A stretch of 64,000 nt of DNA from Dehalobacter sp. (GTDB lineage: Bacteria; Bacillota; Desulfitobacteriia; Desulfitobacteriales; Syntrophobotulaceae), in assembly GCA_023667845.1 (NCBI GenBank), contig JAMPIU010000178.1, forward strand, positions 25,085 to 89,084, in the 5' to 3' direction. This document shows positions 8,343 through 17,585 of this stretch, piece after piece. The notes beneath the pieces are model-generated. The model was not told the origin of the DNA and did no database searches. It saw nothing but the letters and a program-made list of their open reading frames with translations. A program made the position numbers and the translations under genes. Position 1 is the stretch's first letter. The number at the start of each line of letters is the position of its first letter.

Positions 8343-8828
8343 ATGACGTCGCAAGACAATATGAAAGAATCTTTTGCAGGCGAATCTCAAGCTAACCGAA
8401 AATATACCGCTTTCGCTCAGAAAGCTGAAGAAGAAGGATATAACGGCGCTGCCAAGCTATTTCGGGCAGCAGCTGAAGCTGAAGCCCTGCATGCGTTAAG
8501 CCAGATGAAAGTGCTGGGTATGCTAAAATCAACAGAAGAAAATCTCAAAGCTGGGATTGATGGTGAAACTTTTGAGTTTACCAAAATGTATCCGCGTTTT
8601 CTGGAGAAAGCAAAAGACGAAGGCAATTCTGAAGCACAAAGAGTTTTTCACTTAGCTAACGAGGCTGAAAAATCGCATGCCGCTTTATACAAAGACGCAC
8701 TTAAAGATTTAACCGCAGACAATGACTACTATTACTGCCAGGTCTGCGGCTATATCCATAAAAACGAAGCACCGGAAAAATGCCCCGTTTGCGGTGCACC
8801 TTCTTCAAGATTCAAGAATGTCCAATAA
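8343..8828 (+). CDS. rbr: Rubrerythrin
   Basis: This 161-residue protein combines a ferritin-like four-helix domain with a C-terminal rubredoxin domain. The helical part shows the paired ExxH motifs E47-H50 and E109-H112 plus E14, which bind the di-iron centre. The rubredoxin cysteines are C132, C135, C147 and C150 (CQVCGYIH and CPVCGAP). Rubrerythrin reduces hydrogen peroxide in the cytoplasm of anaerobes, using electrons passed through the rubredoxin iron. The ribosome site GGAGGG precedes the ATG, a TATAAT (8274-8279) is a candidate -10, and a terminator follows, so it is monocistronic. Divergent from the MerR gene. Confidence 0.96.
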   Translation: MTSQDNMKESFAGESQANRKYTAFAQKAEEEGYNGAAKLFRAAAEAEALHALSQMKVLGMLKSTEENLKAGIDGETFEFTKMYPRFLEKAKDEGNSEAQRVFHLANEAEKSHAALYKDALKDLTADNDYYYCQVCGYIHKNEAPEKCPVCGAPSSRFKNVQ

Positions 8829-8849
8829 ACCCATCAAATATGCTGTTGC

Positions 8850-8884
8850 AACGCTGCCGACAATTTTGCCGGCAGCGTTTTTAT
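8850..8884 (+). terminator. Terminator after rubrerythrin
   Basis: AACGCTGCCG (8850-8859) pairs with CGGCAGCGTT (8870-8879) and is followed by a T run. Confidence 0.88.
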
Positions 8885-8975
8885 TGTTTGGGCTCTGTGT
8901 TAAATGTTAGGGGTAACCTAAACAAGAGTATATCTTAACCAATATGATGCTGATTTTTGAGTTAAGCTGAGGCTG

Positions 8976-9076
8976 ACGACATGGTGCCATCCGCTTGTCG
9001 GCTGTTGTGCCATCCATGGCACAAACAGCCGCGTTCCGCATCCAAGCTCCACTTGGCGCGGACAGCACCGTGTCGT
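8976..9076 (+). repeat. Hairpin element, copy 1 (core hairpin inside outer inverted repeat)
   Basis: The outer arms ACGACATGGTGC (8976-8987) and GCACCGTGTCGT (9065-9076) pair with one mismatch. Inside is the long hairpin 8999-9031, running from CGGCTGTTGTGCCATCC to GGCACAAACAGCCG. It is followed by GCGTTCCGCATCC and a CTCCACTTG stretch. The same core, with different outer arms, recurs at 24643-24768 and, inverted, at 25074-25177. No gene is seen between 8829 and 9421. Confidence 0.7.
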
Positions 9077-9157
9077 TGATATCCCGTCCATTTAATCTTC
9101 ATGTAAAGAGACAGATCTTCTTTGCTGGGGCTTATTGCTGCTCTGGATGCTTCAAAT

Positions 9158-9344
9158 ATTGTAGCCTTACACAGATATGGAGTCGAGCGTTAAGTGTCAG
9201 TGGCGTTAAGCGAGCAAAAACCGCAGCGTCAAGACATGCCAACGGTGAACATTCTAAAAAGCCCAGAGGTTTTGGCATGTTAGCGAGGATTTGTGCGAGT
9301 AGCCACGAAAACGTGCAAGCGGAATATCTGTGTAAGGCTACAAT
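9158..9344. repeat. 187-bp segment bounded by a perfect 21-bp inverted repeat
   Basis: Bases 9158-9178 and 9324-9344 are exact reverse complements (starting ATTGTAGCCTTACACAG). Inside lies a second inverted repeat, ACATGCCAA / TTGGCATGT. There is no plausible gene inside. It could be a MITE-like element, a structured RNA or the remains of an insertion. With the hairpin element just upstream it fills the 8829-9421 gap. Confidence 0.6.
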
Positions 9345-9421
9345 TGCCCAAGAATTTGAAAAGAAGCGACTCAAAATATGAATTCTCTATACGTGCGGCT
9401 TGTGTTTAGCTCTATCCTTGC

Positions 9422-11338
9422 TTATTGACCGGTTTTTCTTCGATAAAAGCACAGGAAGATCAAGCCAATTAGAGAAGAAATCGTAACTGTCAGATACACC
9501 TGCTTAAATCCGCTGTTTAAGGTTTTTTGGAATTCTGATTCAATGACTGTGCTTCTCTGATCAACCTCCGCGAGATAATTTTGTTTGGCTGTGTCAAAAG
9601 CTCCCGGGATGGCATCTTTTAAGACCGTCATTTTTTCTATCGTATCCCGGAAGGATACGCTTGACTGGGGCATCGATTCCACAACCGTAAGCTCATCAAT
9701 TCCGTTTTGAATCCCGGTTTGAATATTCGAAATCATATCCGGAGCCATGCCAGCAAAGAAGCTCCCTGCAATCAATTTGCTGTTCTCCGTGATGGTCGTA
9801 ACGTCAGAAGATTTTATTTTCTCCATCAGCTCGTCAGGAATTTGATAGTCACTGCTGCTGTTCATATTGATTTCAATCTTTTCCAGATAGGAAAAGTCAG
9901 ACATATCGGCGGTTGCCAGAACATTTTTCATCATTGGATTGCCTTTCATCTCATTAATTTCTGTTGTAAGTTCCTGCGCATATGGCAGTCTCGGCATGGA
10001 GACTTCTTTAGGCAGCAGGTTCATCACATTATTCTGAACTTCCACTCCGGCATGTGCCAGAAAACCAACCATGATCGCAGGCGCAATCGCCGTTCCGATC
10101 GAGCGGACAAGCGACAAGGCTGCGAGTGCCGAATTGGACTCTTCATCTTTGGTATTTTCCAGCATCATATAGTTTAAAGGCGTCCCCATCGTAAAGCCCA
10201 TACCAAGGCCCATGAGAACCAGGCTTATGTTTACCGTCAGCATACTGGGATGGTCAGCTGTGACAAAGATTAAGAACAACGAACCAACCAAAGAGATCAA
10301 AAAGCCGAGACCTAAAATCAGTTTAGGTCCGTATTGATCAATCAGCTTCCCGGATATAGGAGCGCCAACCCCTGCAAACAAACCAAGAATGATGACGAAA
10401 TAGCCGCCGCTTCCGGAAGCGATTTTCAGTGAGTTTTCAGCAAACTGCGGTACAAAAATCATCCCCATTAACACAATTCCGGTAATAAAGGCAATGATAA
10501 AGGTGATCATGATCCGTGAGTTTGTAAAATACGATAAGTTCATCACCGGATCCTCCGCCTTTTTCTCAGCCAGGATAAAGAAAGGAACAAGAAGCACAAA
10601 CAGGATTAGGAAAGGATAAACACTCGTACTGATTAAAGTTGACTTGAAATCAAAAAAGTCAATATTCTTGAGTCCATACATTAAAGCGAGAATCATCACG
10701 GTCAGAATCAAGATTCCGCCGATATCAATCTTTTTGACATTGTCATTTCTGTTATTTGGCAGACAGAGGAAGCCGGCGATTAGGATAAACAGCGTGATCG
10801 GCAGATTCACATAAAAGATAAACTGCCAGTTACTGCTGCCGAAGATATCCAGAATGGCACTGCCTGCCGAAGCTCCGAAAATATTGGCAATCCCGTATAC
10901 TCCCCCAACCAGTCCCAGGGCCATCCCCCGTTTTTCCGGAGGAAATGTTGTACCAAATTCAGCAGTCGCAACCGGAAGGATTCCACCTCCGCCAAACGCC
11001 TGGACGACTCTGGCCATAAGCAAGACCGTAAAGCTGTCAAACCCCTGAGCTAAACCGCAGAACAATGATCCAAGACCAAAAAGAAAGATACTGGCAAGAT
11101 AAATGTATTTGCGTCCGAACATATCGGCAAGTTTACCCATGATCGGAATACTGGCCGCATAAGCCAGTGTATAAATCGTAATCATCCAGATCCCGGTTTT
11201 TTCATCGACCATCAAATGACTTTGAATAACTGTTCTGGCCGGTGTGACAATTCCCGTGTCAATTGCACCCATAAAAATGCCGAGCAGGTATAGAATCATA
11301 ATGAGAACGAAGCTGTTTTTTGTATTTGATTTGTTCAA
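9422..11338 (-). CDS. EmrB/QacA-type (DHA2) MFS drug efflux transporter
   Basis: This 638-residue 14-helix major facilitator protein starts at TTG 11338 behind GGGAG. Family motifs include GKLADMFGRKYIY in the loop between helices 2 and 3 (motif A) and the motif C-like GGVYGIANIFGASAG in helix 5. An unusually long non-membrane stretch of about 150 residues lies between the last two helices (near residues 430-600), before a final helix and a basic tail. These transporters export hydrophobic drugs by proton antiport. The gene lies 26 bases downstream of the MarR regulator on the same strand, the classical repressor-pump operon. Confidence 0.92.
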   Translation of the reverse strand: MNKSNTKNSFVLIMILYLLGIFMGAIDTGIVTPARTVIQSHLMVDEKTGIWMITIYTLAYAASIPIMGKLADMFGRKYIYLASIFLFGLGSLFCGLAQGFDSFTVLLMARVVQAFGGGGILPVATAEFGTTFPPEKRGMALGLVGGVYGIANIFGASAGSAILDIFGSSNWQFIFYVNLPITLFILIAGFLCLPNNRNDNVKKIDIGGILILTVMILALMYGLKNIDFFDFKSTLISTSVYPFLILFVLLVPFFILAEKKAEDPVMNLSYFTNSRIMITFIIAFITGIVLMGMIFVPQFAENSLKIASGSGGYFVIILGLFAGVGAPISGKLIDQYGPKLILGLGFLISLVGSLFLIFVTADHPSMLTVNISLVLMGLGMGFTMGTPLNYMMLENTKDEESNSALAALSLVRSIGTAIAPAIMVGFLAHAGVEVQNNVMNLLPKEVSMPRLPYAQELTTEINEMKGNPMMKNVLATADMSDFSYLEKIEINMNSSSDYQIPDELMEKIKSSDVTTITENSKLIAGSFFAGMAPDMISNIQTGIQNGIDELTVVESMPQSSVSFRDTIEKMTVLKDAIPGAFDTAKQNYLAEVDQRSTVIESEFQKTLNSGFKQVYLTVTISSLIGLIFLCFYRRKTGQ

Positions 11339-11364
11339 TTTGCTTAACTCCCATCTTTAGATTT

Positions 11365-11808
11365 TTAATTGGTCAAAATTTTCTCGCATTCGTTGACAGC
11401 TTTCATGCTGTTGGCAGCAATGACCGACATTATTTTTTGGAACTGTACGATGTCTTCTTTGTTAAGTCCTTCATAGATGGCTGTATGCCAGTCAGTCAGG
11501 ATTTCCTGCATGTTGTCCATGATTTCCAATCCCCTTGGCGTCAGGGTTATTATTTTCTCGCGGTGGTTTTCAGGGTTTATCATTCGATTCACATACCCTT
11601 TTTCTTCGAGCTTGCTTAAGCTTTTGGCAACCGCTCCCTTGTCAATCACAAAAAAAGCGGCAATCATATCTTGATTTACCTGATCGTTTTTAGATAAAAA
11701 CATCAGAATTTCTTGTTCCGAATGCCCCAAATGATATTTACTCAACCTTCTCATTGAATAAATGCGATTAAACCTAAATATGACCGACAGGTCTTTCATC
11801 AGCAACAC
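11365..11808 (-). CDS. MarR-family transcriptional regulator
   Basis: This 147-residue winged-helix protein starts at GTG 11808, five or six bases after GAGGGG. The core HSEQEILMFLSKNDQVNQDM, then DKGAVAKSLSKLEEKGYV, is the helix-turn-helix; MINPENHREKIITLTPRG is the wing. It is the first gene of an operon with the EmrB-type pump. A strong promoter overlaps a dyad just upstream, so the protein most likely represses its own operon until a drug or phenolic ligand binds. The ligand cannot be predicted. Confidence 0.92.
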   Translation of the reverse strand: MLLMKDLSVIFRFNRIYSMRRLSKYHLGHSEQEILMFLSKNDQVNQDMIAAFFVIDKGAVAKSLSKLEEKGYVNRMINPENHREKIITLTPRGLEIMDNMQEILTDWHTAIYEGLNKEDIVQFQKIMSVIAANSMKAVNECEKILTN

Positions 11809-11845
11809 GAATCACCCCTCTTTACATATAGTTGTCCTTGCAACT

Positions 11846-11889
11846 GTTGTACTAACAACTATCTTATTCGTTTTTTTTATGTCTGTCAA
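11846..11889 (-). promoter_or_regulatory. Promoter and MarR-type operator of the efflux operon
   Basis: On the minus strand TTGACA (11889-11884), a 17-base spacer and TAAGAT (11866-11861) form a good sigma-A promoter. Immediately downstream, over the expected start site, is the dyad GTTGT-ACTA-ACAAC (11846-11859). A wider inverted repeat, ATAGTTGT / ACAACTAT (11828-11835 and 11855-11862), suggests a repressor site. Confidence 0.75.
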
Positions 11890-11982
11890 TAGACGACATC
11901 AACCCACATCAACCCAATACATATAAAAATCTCTGATAGCGTGGACAAGTACAATCTAAAGAATAACCATAAGAATAACAAA

Positions 11983-12027
11983 ATAACAAGATAACAAGAT
12001 AACAAGATAACAAGATAACAAGATAAC
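11983..12027. repeat. Short tandem repeat, 8-bp unit ATAACAAG
   Basis: About five and a half head-to-tail copies of ATAACAAG lie in the gap between the MarR gene and the SDR gene. It is non-coding and probably variable by slippage. Confidence 0.85.
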
Positions 12028-12056
12028 AAAAATCCGTTGAAACAATATTTCAACGG
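12028..12056 (-). terminator. Terminator of the Hsp33-SDR transcript
   Basis: CCGTTGAAA (12034-12042) pairs with TTTCAACGG (12048-12056). Read on the minus strand the hairpin is followed by ATTTTTG. Confidence 0.8.
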
Positions 12057-12104
12057 CGGTGCATCAGTCAATATATTCAGTAAATATACCCGAAGCAAGG
12101 ATTT

Positions 12105-12857
12105 CTAAACAAATTTTTCTTTTTGCAGTTTATAGAGAAAATGCAACAGTATTTTTTGCGGCAGGATTTTCGTAAAGACAAAGGCAGCCTTCATTAATAT
12201 CCCGGGAATAATCACCCTTTTATGTTTAAGCATCCGGTCAACCGTATACCTGGCTACATAAGGGCTGTCCAGTGCTTTTACCCCAAACGTGATCTTGGCA
12301 TTTTGTTCAAACTCGGTATGTACCGGCCCTGGACACAGTACTCCTACATACACTTTGCTGTTTGTCTTTTGCAGCTCCTTATATACAGCTTCCGTCAGTC
12401 TCAGCACATAAGCTTTCGAAGCATAGTAGGCAGCCATCAAAGGCCCCGGTAAAAAGGCAGCTGAAGAAGCCACATTTAATATATATCCCCGGTTACGCCG
12501 CTTGAAATCCTGCAGAAACAGTTTCATTAAGATATGAACTGCTTTGATATTGATCTGGATCAATTCCAATTCTCTGGTAAGGTCCGTCTGATCAAATTCG
12601 CCGTACACAGCAAACCCGGCATTATTGATCAGTATATCAATCTCCTGATTTTTAACCAGGTCATAGAGTCGGAAACAGGATTCCTCCTGCGCAAGATCGA
12701 GGCTGATCGTCTGGACATTGCAGGAAAGCTCTTCCTTTAATTCTTCCAGCCTGTCAAGACGCCGTGCAACCAGGATTAAATCATACCCTTTCGTGTTCAG
12801 CACTCTGGCAATATCCCGGCCAATACCTGAACTGGCCCCGGTGATTAAGGCTTTCAT
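12105..12857 (-). CDS. Short-chain dehydrogenase/reductase (classical SDR)
   Basis: This 250-residue Rossmann-fold oxidoreductase has the cofactor loop TGASSGIG (residues 6-13), an NNAG motif (78-81), catalytic Ser near 131 and Y144-x3-K148. The RR pair after the second strand (VARRLDRL) favours NADP(H). The C-terminal 40 residues are hydrophobic and basic, as in the DltE/YqjQ-type SDRs often annotated as short-chain acyl or ketone reductases. The substrate is unknown. It follows the Hsp33 gene by 18 bases on the same strand and shares its terminator. Confidence 0.9.
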   Translation of the reverse strand: MKALITGASSGIGRDIARVLNTKGYDLILVARRLDRLEELKEELSCNVQTISLDLAQEESCFRLYDLVKNQEIDILINNAGFAVYGEFDQTDLTRELELIQINIKAVHILMKLFLQDFKRRNRGYILNVASSAAFLPGPLMAAYYASKAYVLRLTEAVYKELQKTNSKVYVGVLCPGPVHTEFEQNAKITFGVKALDSPYVARYTVDRMLKHKRVIIPGILMKAAFVFTKILPQKILLHFLYKLQKEKFV

Positions 12858-12875
12858 ATCCTGTACTGTTCCTTT

Positions 12876-13754
12876 CTACCTTGTGGCATCCTTCAACTTC
12901 TGAAGTTCCTCTCTCGAAAACAGGTAGGTCTCGTTGCAAAAATGACACTTGGCTTCCGCCTGGCCGTCGGTTTGAATGATCTCTTCGATTTCCTCTTTGC
13001 CTAAGCTGGTCATCGCATTGCCGATCCGCTCCTTGGAACACTGGCATTGAAATTTCACCGGCATTTTCTCCAGTACCTGAACATTATTTTTGCCTAAAAT
13101 TTCTCCCAGCATTTCCTCTGGCGTAAACCCATGCTGAATCATCGTTGAGACCGGGGTAATTGTTTTAAGATGTTCTTCAATTTCAGAAATAGTCTCTTCG
13201 GCCGTTCCGGGCAATAGCTGGATAATAAAGCCGCCGGAAGCCTGAATAGTATGATCCGGCGCTACCAGGACACCGAGTCCGACCGAAGAAGGAATCTGTT
13301 CGGATTTGACGAGATAATAGGTAAAGTCTTCCCCGATCTCTCCGGAATATAACGGAACCTGCCCTGTAAAGTAATCCCGCATACCCAGGTCCTTAACAAC
13401 AGACAATGTGCCTTCAGAACCTACAGCTCCGCTAACGTCTAATTTCCCGATCCGATTTAGATCCAAATGCGTTTGAGGATTGGTGACATAGCCCCTGACT
13501 TCCCCGTGCGCATTGGCGTCAACCAGGATAATACCCAACGGGCCGTTGCCTTCAATTTTGACAGTCAGTTGTTCATTGCCTTTGAACATTGCCCCGAGCA
13601 TTAGACCGGCGGTTAGTGTCCGGCCGAGTGCCGCCGATGCTGTCGGCCAGGTCTGATGCCTGCGCTGGGCTTCACCGACGGTTTCCGTCGTCAAAACTGC
13701 GTAAGCGCGTACCTTGCCGTCATAACCCAAAGCCTTAATCAAATAATCGTTCAT
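12876..13754 (-). CDS. hslO: Hsp33 redox-regulated chaperone
   Basis: This 292-residue protein is full length for Hsp33. The C-terminal zinc switch is complete: C237-x-C239 and C270-x2-C273 (CQC and CHFC). The N-terminal domain carries [21 protein letters not shown], typical of the family. Hsp33 is inactive while reduced and zinc-bound. Under oxidative unfolding the cysteines form disulfides and the protein becomes an ATP-independent holdase. AAGGAGA precedes the ATG. It is co-transcribed with the downstream SDR gene. Confidence 0.97.
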   Translation of the reverse strand: MNDYLIKALGYDGKVRAYAVLTTETVGEAQRRHQTWPTASAALGRTLTAGLMLGAMFKGNEQLTVKIEGNGPLGIILVDANAHGEVRGYVTNPQTHLDLNRIGKLDVSGAVGSEGTLSVVKDLGMRDYFTGQVPLYSGEIGEDFTYYLVKSEQIPSSVGLGVLVAPDHTIQASGGFIIQLLPGTAEETISEIEEHLKTITPVSTMIQHGFTPEEMLGEILGKNNVQVLEKMPVKFQCQCSKERIGNAMTSLGKEEIEEIIQTDGQAEAKCHFCNETYLFSREELQKLKDATR

Positions 13755-13792
13755 TTCAATCTCCTTATCTATCGTTGAAATTGATCTTCAAG

Positions 13793-13829
13793 GACAAACA
13801 AAAGGCTGAAGAAATCTGTCATCAGCCTT
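13793..13829 (-). terminator. Terminator of the TetR-MMPL operon
   Basis: AAGGCTGA (13802-13809) pairs with TCAGCCTT (13822-13829). On the minus strand the hairpin is followed by TTGTTTGT. It lies between the end of the heptad-repeat gene and the Hsp33 gene. Confidence 0.65.
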
Positions 13830-13901
13830 AGAAAAAGCTTTTTTAACACCGTCACTATTAGATCATAATTAGCACGAAAGTTCAATATTCTCTGAAAAAA
13901 A

Positions 13902-15470
13902 TCAACGAAATAGATGGATAAAACGCTCCCAGAACGATAGCCTTCCTGGCTCCGTGACTGTGGCCTTTTCATCTGCTGCAGCTTTCAAATCCGGGGTCCG
14001 GATAACAAACTGAATACTTCTCGGGGAAATCTGCGAGGACACAAAAGATACCGGCTTTATCTCATTCCCGCTGGCAAATGAAAGTGTTTCCAGCAATCCG
14101 GAAGCTTCGTCAATACCGTTTTTAAATTGTTTTTGCCCGTCTATCAATTTTTGAACCTGATCAGGCAAAACCGCTGAACTGGATACTAGCTGATTGAAGC
14201 CGTCGGTTATCGCAGCTGTACTGTTGGCCAGTGCCACAGCACCTGTTTTTAATTCCGCCCCCTGCTGCGCAAATTGATCCAACCCTGCTGAAAATTCAGT
14301 AATACCTTGCGCAGACTGGGCTACGCCCGTTGTATAGTTGGACAGGCCGGTGCCATATTGGGATAATTGAGCCTTCATGGTTCCGATCTGCTGGAGGTAA
14401 GCCTGTCTTTGTTCAGCGGGCAGAGAATTCAGCAATGGAGTTAATTGATCCATCATGGCAGTTATACCGGAGGAAAGGTTGGTATACTGAGATGCAAGTT
14501 CCTGTCCCTGCTGGGAAAGCTGAACTGTACCGCTGCTGATCTGCTTAAACTGCGACGCGAGACTCGATGCTCCGGCTGAATATTGTTCTATCCCCCGACG
14601 CATCGTGCCGGTTCCCTGCTGAAGTTTGGCAGAGCCCAAAGCAATACTTGCCATGCCTTTATTCAATTCGATTAAACCGTCCTTCAGCTTCTCCGTACCG
14701 GAAACAATTTGCCCGGCTCCACGTGACATTTGCGTTATACTTCCGGTATCCATGTTAAGATTCAGGAAATTGGAACTGTCAAAATAGGAGCAGGTCATCG
14801 TCATGGACGCCATCTGGAACTTTTCAGTATCATAAACCACTGTATATTGAGCATTTTTCTGCGGAAGCACCATGTAGGCCAGCGTCAGGGTCTTGCCGGA
14901 AATCATGGCGGAAGCGCCTGATGAAGAAAGAACCGTATTTTCATCCAGATCCAGCGGCAGCTGGACCTGACAAAGATAGTTCTCTCTGTAATACGCTTTG
15001 GCTTCAGCATTTGGCTGAACTTTGAGCGTAATTTCAATCCTTCCTTCTTTGCCGACAATGTCTTCGGGCTTAACCTTCTGGCCGTTCAGCCGATAGGTAA
15101 TACTAAACGCAAACGGCAGTTCTCCCTCAGTCAGTTTGCCCTGATAGTAGAAACCTTTGTCCCGTGCCGGCAGCTGCCAGGAAATTCTGCCATCGGCGAG
15201 CACAGGAGTTTCACTGCCGGAAAGGTTGGTAATCGAATCGTAGACACCGTAGTCTAGGTAAATGCCGGACTCAGGCGTATCAATCCTATTGACGACTGTA
15301 ATGCCGGAAATACTCCCATCCGTTTTCAGGTCCGCATAAACGGTCTCATCTTTGACAACGGTAATATTGGGGTTGCTTGCTGTGCTCTCTGTATCTGAAG
15401 CAGATGCGGATAAAGAAAATACGGGAACCAGCAGCATTACAGTCAGAAAGCATGCGATCGGTTTTTTCAT
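13902..15470 (-). CDS. Secreted heptad-repeat protein (YhgE/Pip-like), partner of the MMPL transporter
   Basis: This 522-residue protein has a cleavable signal peptide (MKKPIACFLTVMLLVPVFSLSASA), then a beta-rich region (about 35-240). A long helical region (about 245-460) follows, rich in the x-x-x-Leu-x-x-Gly heptads seen in YhgE/Pip proteins (for example LKDGLIELNKGM and SAKLQQGTGTM). No C-terminal membrane helix is evident, so it is probably exported and acts outside the membrane. Its start overlaps the stop of the MMPL gene (TGATG), implying translational coupling, so the two products most likely work together as one export or cell-envelope complex. Confidence 0.75.
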   Translation of the reverse strand: MKKPIACFLTVMLLVPVFSLSASASDTESTASNPNITVVKDETVYADLKTDGSISGITVVNRIDTPESGIYLDYGVYDSITNLSGSETPVLADGRISWQLPARDKGFYYQGKLTEGELPFAFSITYRLNGQKVKPEDIVGKEGRIEITLKVQPNAEAKAYYRENYLCQVQLPLDLDENTVLSSSGASAMISGKTLTLAYMVLPQKNAQYTVVYDTEKFQMASMTMTCSYFDSSNFLNLNMDTGSITQMSRGAGQIVSGTEKLKDGLIELNKGMASIALGSAKLQQGTGTMRRGIEQYSAGASSLASQFKQISSGTVQLSQQGQELASQYTNLSSGITAMMDQLTPLLNSLPAEQRQAYLQQIGTMKAQLSQYGTGLSNYTTGVAQSAQGITEFSAGLDQFAQQGAELKTGAVALANSTAAITDGFNQLVSSSAVLPDQVQKLIDGQKQFKNGIDEASGLLETLSFASGNEIKPVSFVSSQISPRSIQFVIRTPDLKAAADEKATVTEPGRLSFWERFIHLFR

Positions 15471-17560
15471 CAGATTGTCTCCTCCCTCCCACTTTCTTTC
15501 ACAGAGAAAGTGGTCTTTATGATGATCTTATCAAACGTCATCAGCAGTACCGGCAGCAAAACAAGGACCATCAGTCCTGACAGTGCGGCTCCCCTGCCCA
15601 GCAAAATTCCAATATCGCTGATTGCTTTAATCTGGGAAAGCAGTCCTTCCGCAAAACCCGCCACGGCAAGAATCAGAGCTGAGATCATCACTGTGTTTCC
15701 GGCAGTATTCAACGCTGACAGCACTGCATCTCTGGGTTTTTGCGTCTTCCTGAATCCGAGATAGCGGTTGGACATCAGGATCCCATAATCGATTGTTGCG
15801 CCAAGCTGGATGGAACTCACCACCAGATAGCCGATAAACACCAAGCTTGATCCCTGAAAATATGGGATACCCATGTTGATCCAAATAGAAGACTCAATAA
15901 CGCCGATCAGCAGAATCGGAACAGAGATAGAACGGAACGTCAGTAGAATAATCAGACCCACGGACAGAATTGAAAACAGGTTAACTGTACGCGTATCATA
16001 TTCAACCGTATTCTTAATATCGGCAATACTGGTGGCATTCCCGGCGGCATACCATTCGTCAGGGTAATACTTCTGCACCGACTGTTCAAGTTCTGTAACG
16101 GCTTTGGAAGTCTCGGGCCTTTCACCGGTAATGTTCATAAGAACGATCATCCGGGTATAATGTTCTGACAGGAACATATCCTTAACGCTTTGCGGCAGTA
16201 AAGAACGTGGTACAGCAGGATCTGCCAGCGTAACCAGGGTCTGAACATCGCGGATATATTTCTGTTTCTTCAGTTCCTCAGCCAGCTGAATTTCCGAAGA
16301 AATATCATCATTAGGTATAAGTACAACGACAGGATTATAGATGCCGAAGCGGCTTTCAATGTTCTTTCTTTCCTCGGCAATGGTCCCCTCACTGGAACTT
16401 CCGGAAGTATTGCCATATAAAAAGTCGGTATTCTTTTGTGCCAGGAAAGACGGAATAATAACTATCAAGGCCAGGGCAAACAGTAGATATTTTACTTTAA
16501 TTGCACCCTGCCCTATCTTCTTAAACGGTGGAACGAGGGGTCTGTGCCGGGTTTTATCAATTGTTTTGTGGAAGATCGCGATCAGAACCGGCAGCAAAAT
16601 GATCACACTGATATAGCTCAGACAGATTCCTTTAATCAGTACCAGTCCAAGATCTTTCCCAATCCCGTACTGCATAAACAGCAGGGCTAAAAAGCCTGCT
16701 ACAATCGTCAGTGCGCTCGCCGAAATAGACGACAATGTATTTTTTACCGCTTTGACAATTGCAGGAAGAAACTCTGCCCCGGCATCCCTTTCCTCTAGAT
16801 AGCGGTGGCAAAGAAACAACGAGAAATCCATCGAAATGGCGAATTGCAGCACCGCGGCAATTGAATTCGTAATGAAAGATATCTCAGGGAAAAAAGCATT
16901 CGTTCCGGCATTGATAATCACGGAAATACCAATGACGGTTAAATACAGCAGCGGCTCTATCCAGGAGTAACATGCCAACATCAGGATGAGGACGCAGAGC
17001 GGAATAACGACGATCATGATTTTGGACATTTCCGCAGCCAGTACTTCCCGCATATGGCTTGAATCTTCAGCTTCTCCTGTGATACTGGCCTTTTCACCTA
17101 AAGAAGCCCGGATCGTCTTCAGGGCGTCCCCTGTTTCCGAGGCATAATCCCCCTGCGCAAATTCAACCTGAAATAAGGCCGCACCATCTTTGTAGTAACT
17201 ATCCAGATAATCCCGGGGAATAAAGGATTCAGGGACTGTGATATCCGTGACATCGTCCAGCCAAATCACGTTTTTCACACCCGGAACCTCTTTGATTTTT
17301 TCCTTGGCAAGCGCGGCCTCTCGGATAGAAACATTTTCTATCATAACCTGAGCAGTTCCCGGATAACCAAATTCCTTGTTCACAAGTGTAATTGCCTGCT
17401 TGGTCATGGAGTGTTCCGGCAGATATTCCGCCAAATCATAGTTGACTTTAATACTGGGTACAAGCGTAATGCTGACGATGATGATAGCCAAATAGGTCAA
17501 TAAAACCGCCCGTTTATGGGCAATAAGAAGCTTCACAAGCTTTTCTATAAGCAGCTGCAT
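15470..17560 (-). CDS. MMPL/RND-family membrane exporter
   Basis: This 696-residue protein has the MMPL layout: helix 1, a large outer domain, five helices (about 180-340), then a second half with helix, outer domain and five helices (about 355-670). The helix region after MSKIMIVVIPLCVLILML and the AISMDFSLFLCHRYLEERD and ATIDYGILMSNRYLGFR segments are the family's conserved sites. MMPL/YdfJ proteins use the proton gradient to export lipids, glycolipids or drugs. The operon is TetR regulator, this transporter and a secreted heptad-repeat protein. Confidence 0.9.
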   Translation of the reverse strand: MQLLIEKLVKLLIAHKRAVLLTYLAIIIVSITLVPSIKVNYDLAEYLPEHSMTKQAITLVNKEFGYPGTAQVMIENVSIREAALAKEKIKEVPGVKNVIWLDDVTDITVPESFIPRDYLDSYYKDGAALFQVEFAQGDYASETGDALKTIRASLGEKASITGEAEDSSHMREVLAAEMSKIMIVVIPLCVLILMLACYSWIEPLLYLTVIGISVIINAGTNAFFPEISFITNSIAAVLQFAISMDFSLFLCHRYLEERDAGAEFLPAIVKAVKNTLSSISASALTIVAGFLALLFMQYGIGKDLGLVLIKGICLSYISVIILLPVLIAIFHKTIDKTRHRPLVPPFKKIGQGAIKVKYLLFALALIVIIPSFLAQKNTDFLYGNTSGSSSEGTIAEERKNIESRFGIYNPVVVLIPNDDISSEIQLAEELKKQKYIRDVQTLVTLADPAVPRSLLPQSVKDMFLSEHYTRMIVLMNITGERPETSKAVTELEQSVQKYYPDEWYAAGNATSIADIKNTVEYDTRTVNLFSILSVGLIILLTFRSISVPILLIGVIESSIWINMGIPYFQGSSLVFIGYLVVSSIQLGATIDYGILMSNRYLGFRKTQKPRDAVLSALNTAGNTVMISALILAVAGFAEGLLSQIKAISDIGILLGRGAALSGLMVLVLLPVLLMTFDKIIIKTTFSVKESGREETI

Positions 17561-17585
17561 ACCCGTACCGTCCTTTACCGTTCTT

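Noticed and set aside
11983..12027. CRISPR array
   Set aside because: The unit is only 8 bp with no spacers; it is a simple tandem repeat. No cas genes are present.
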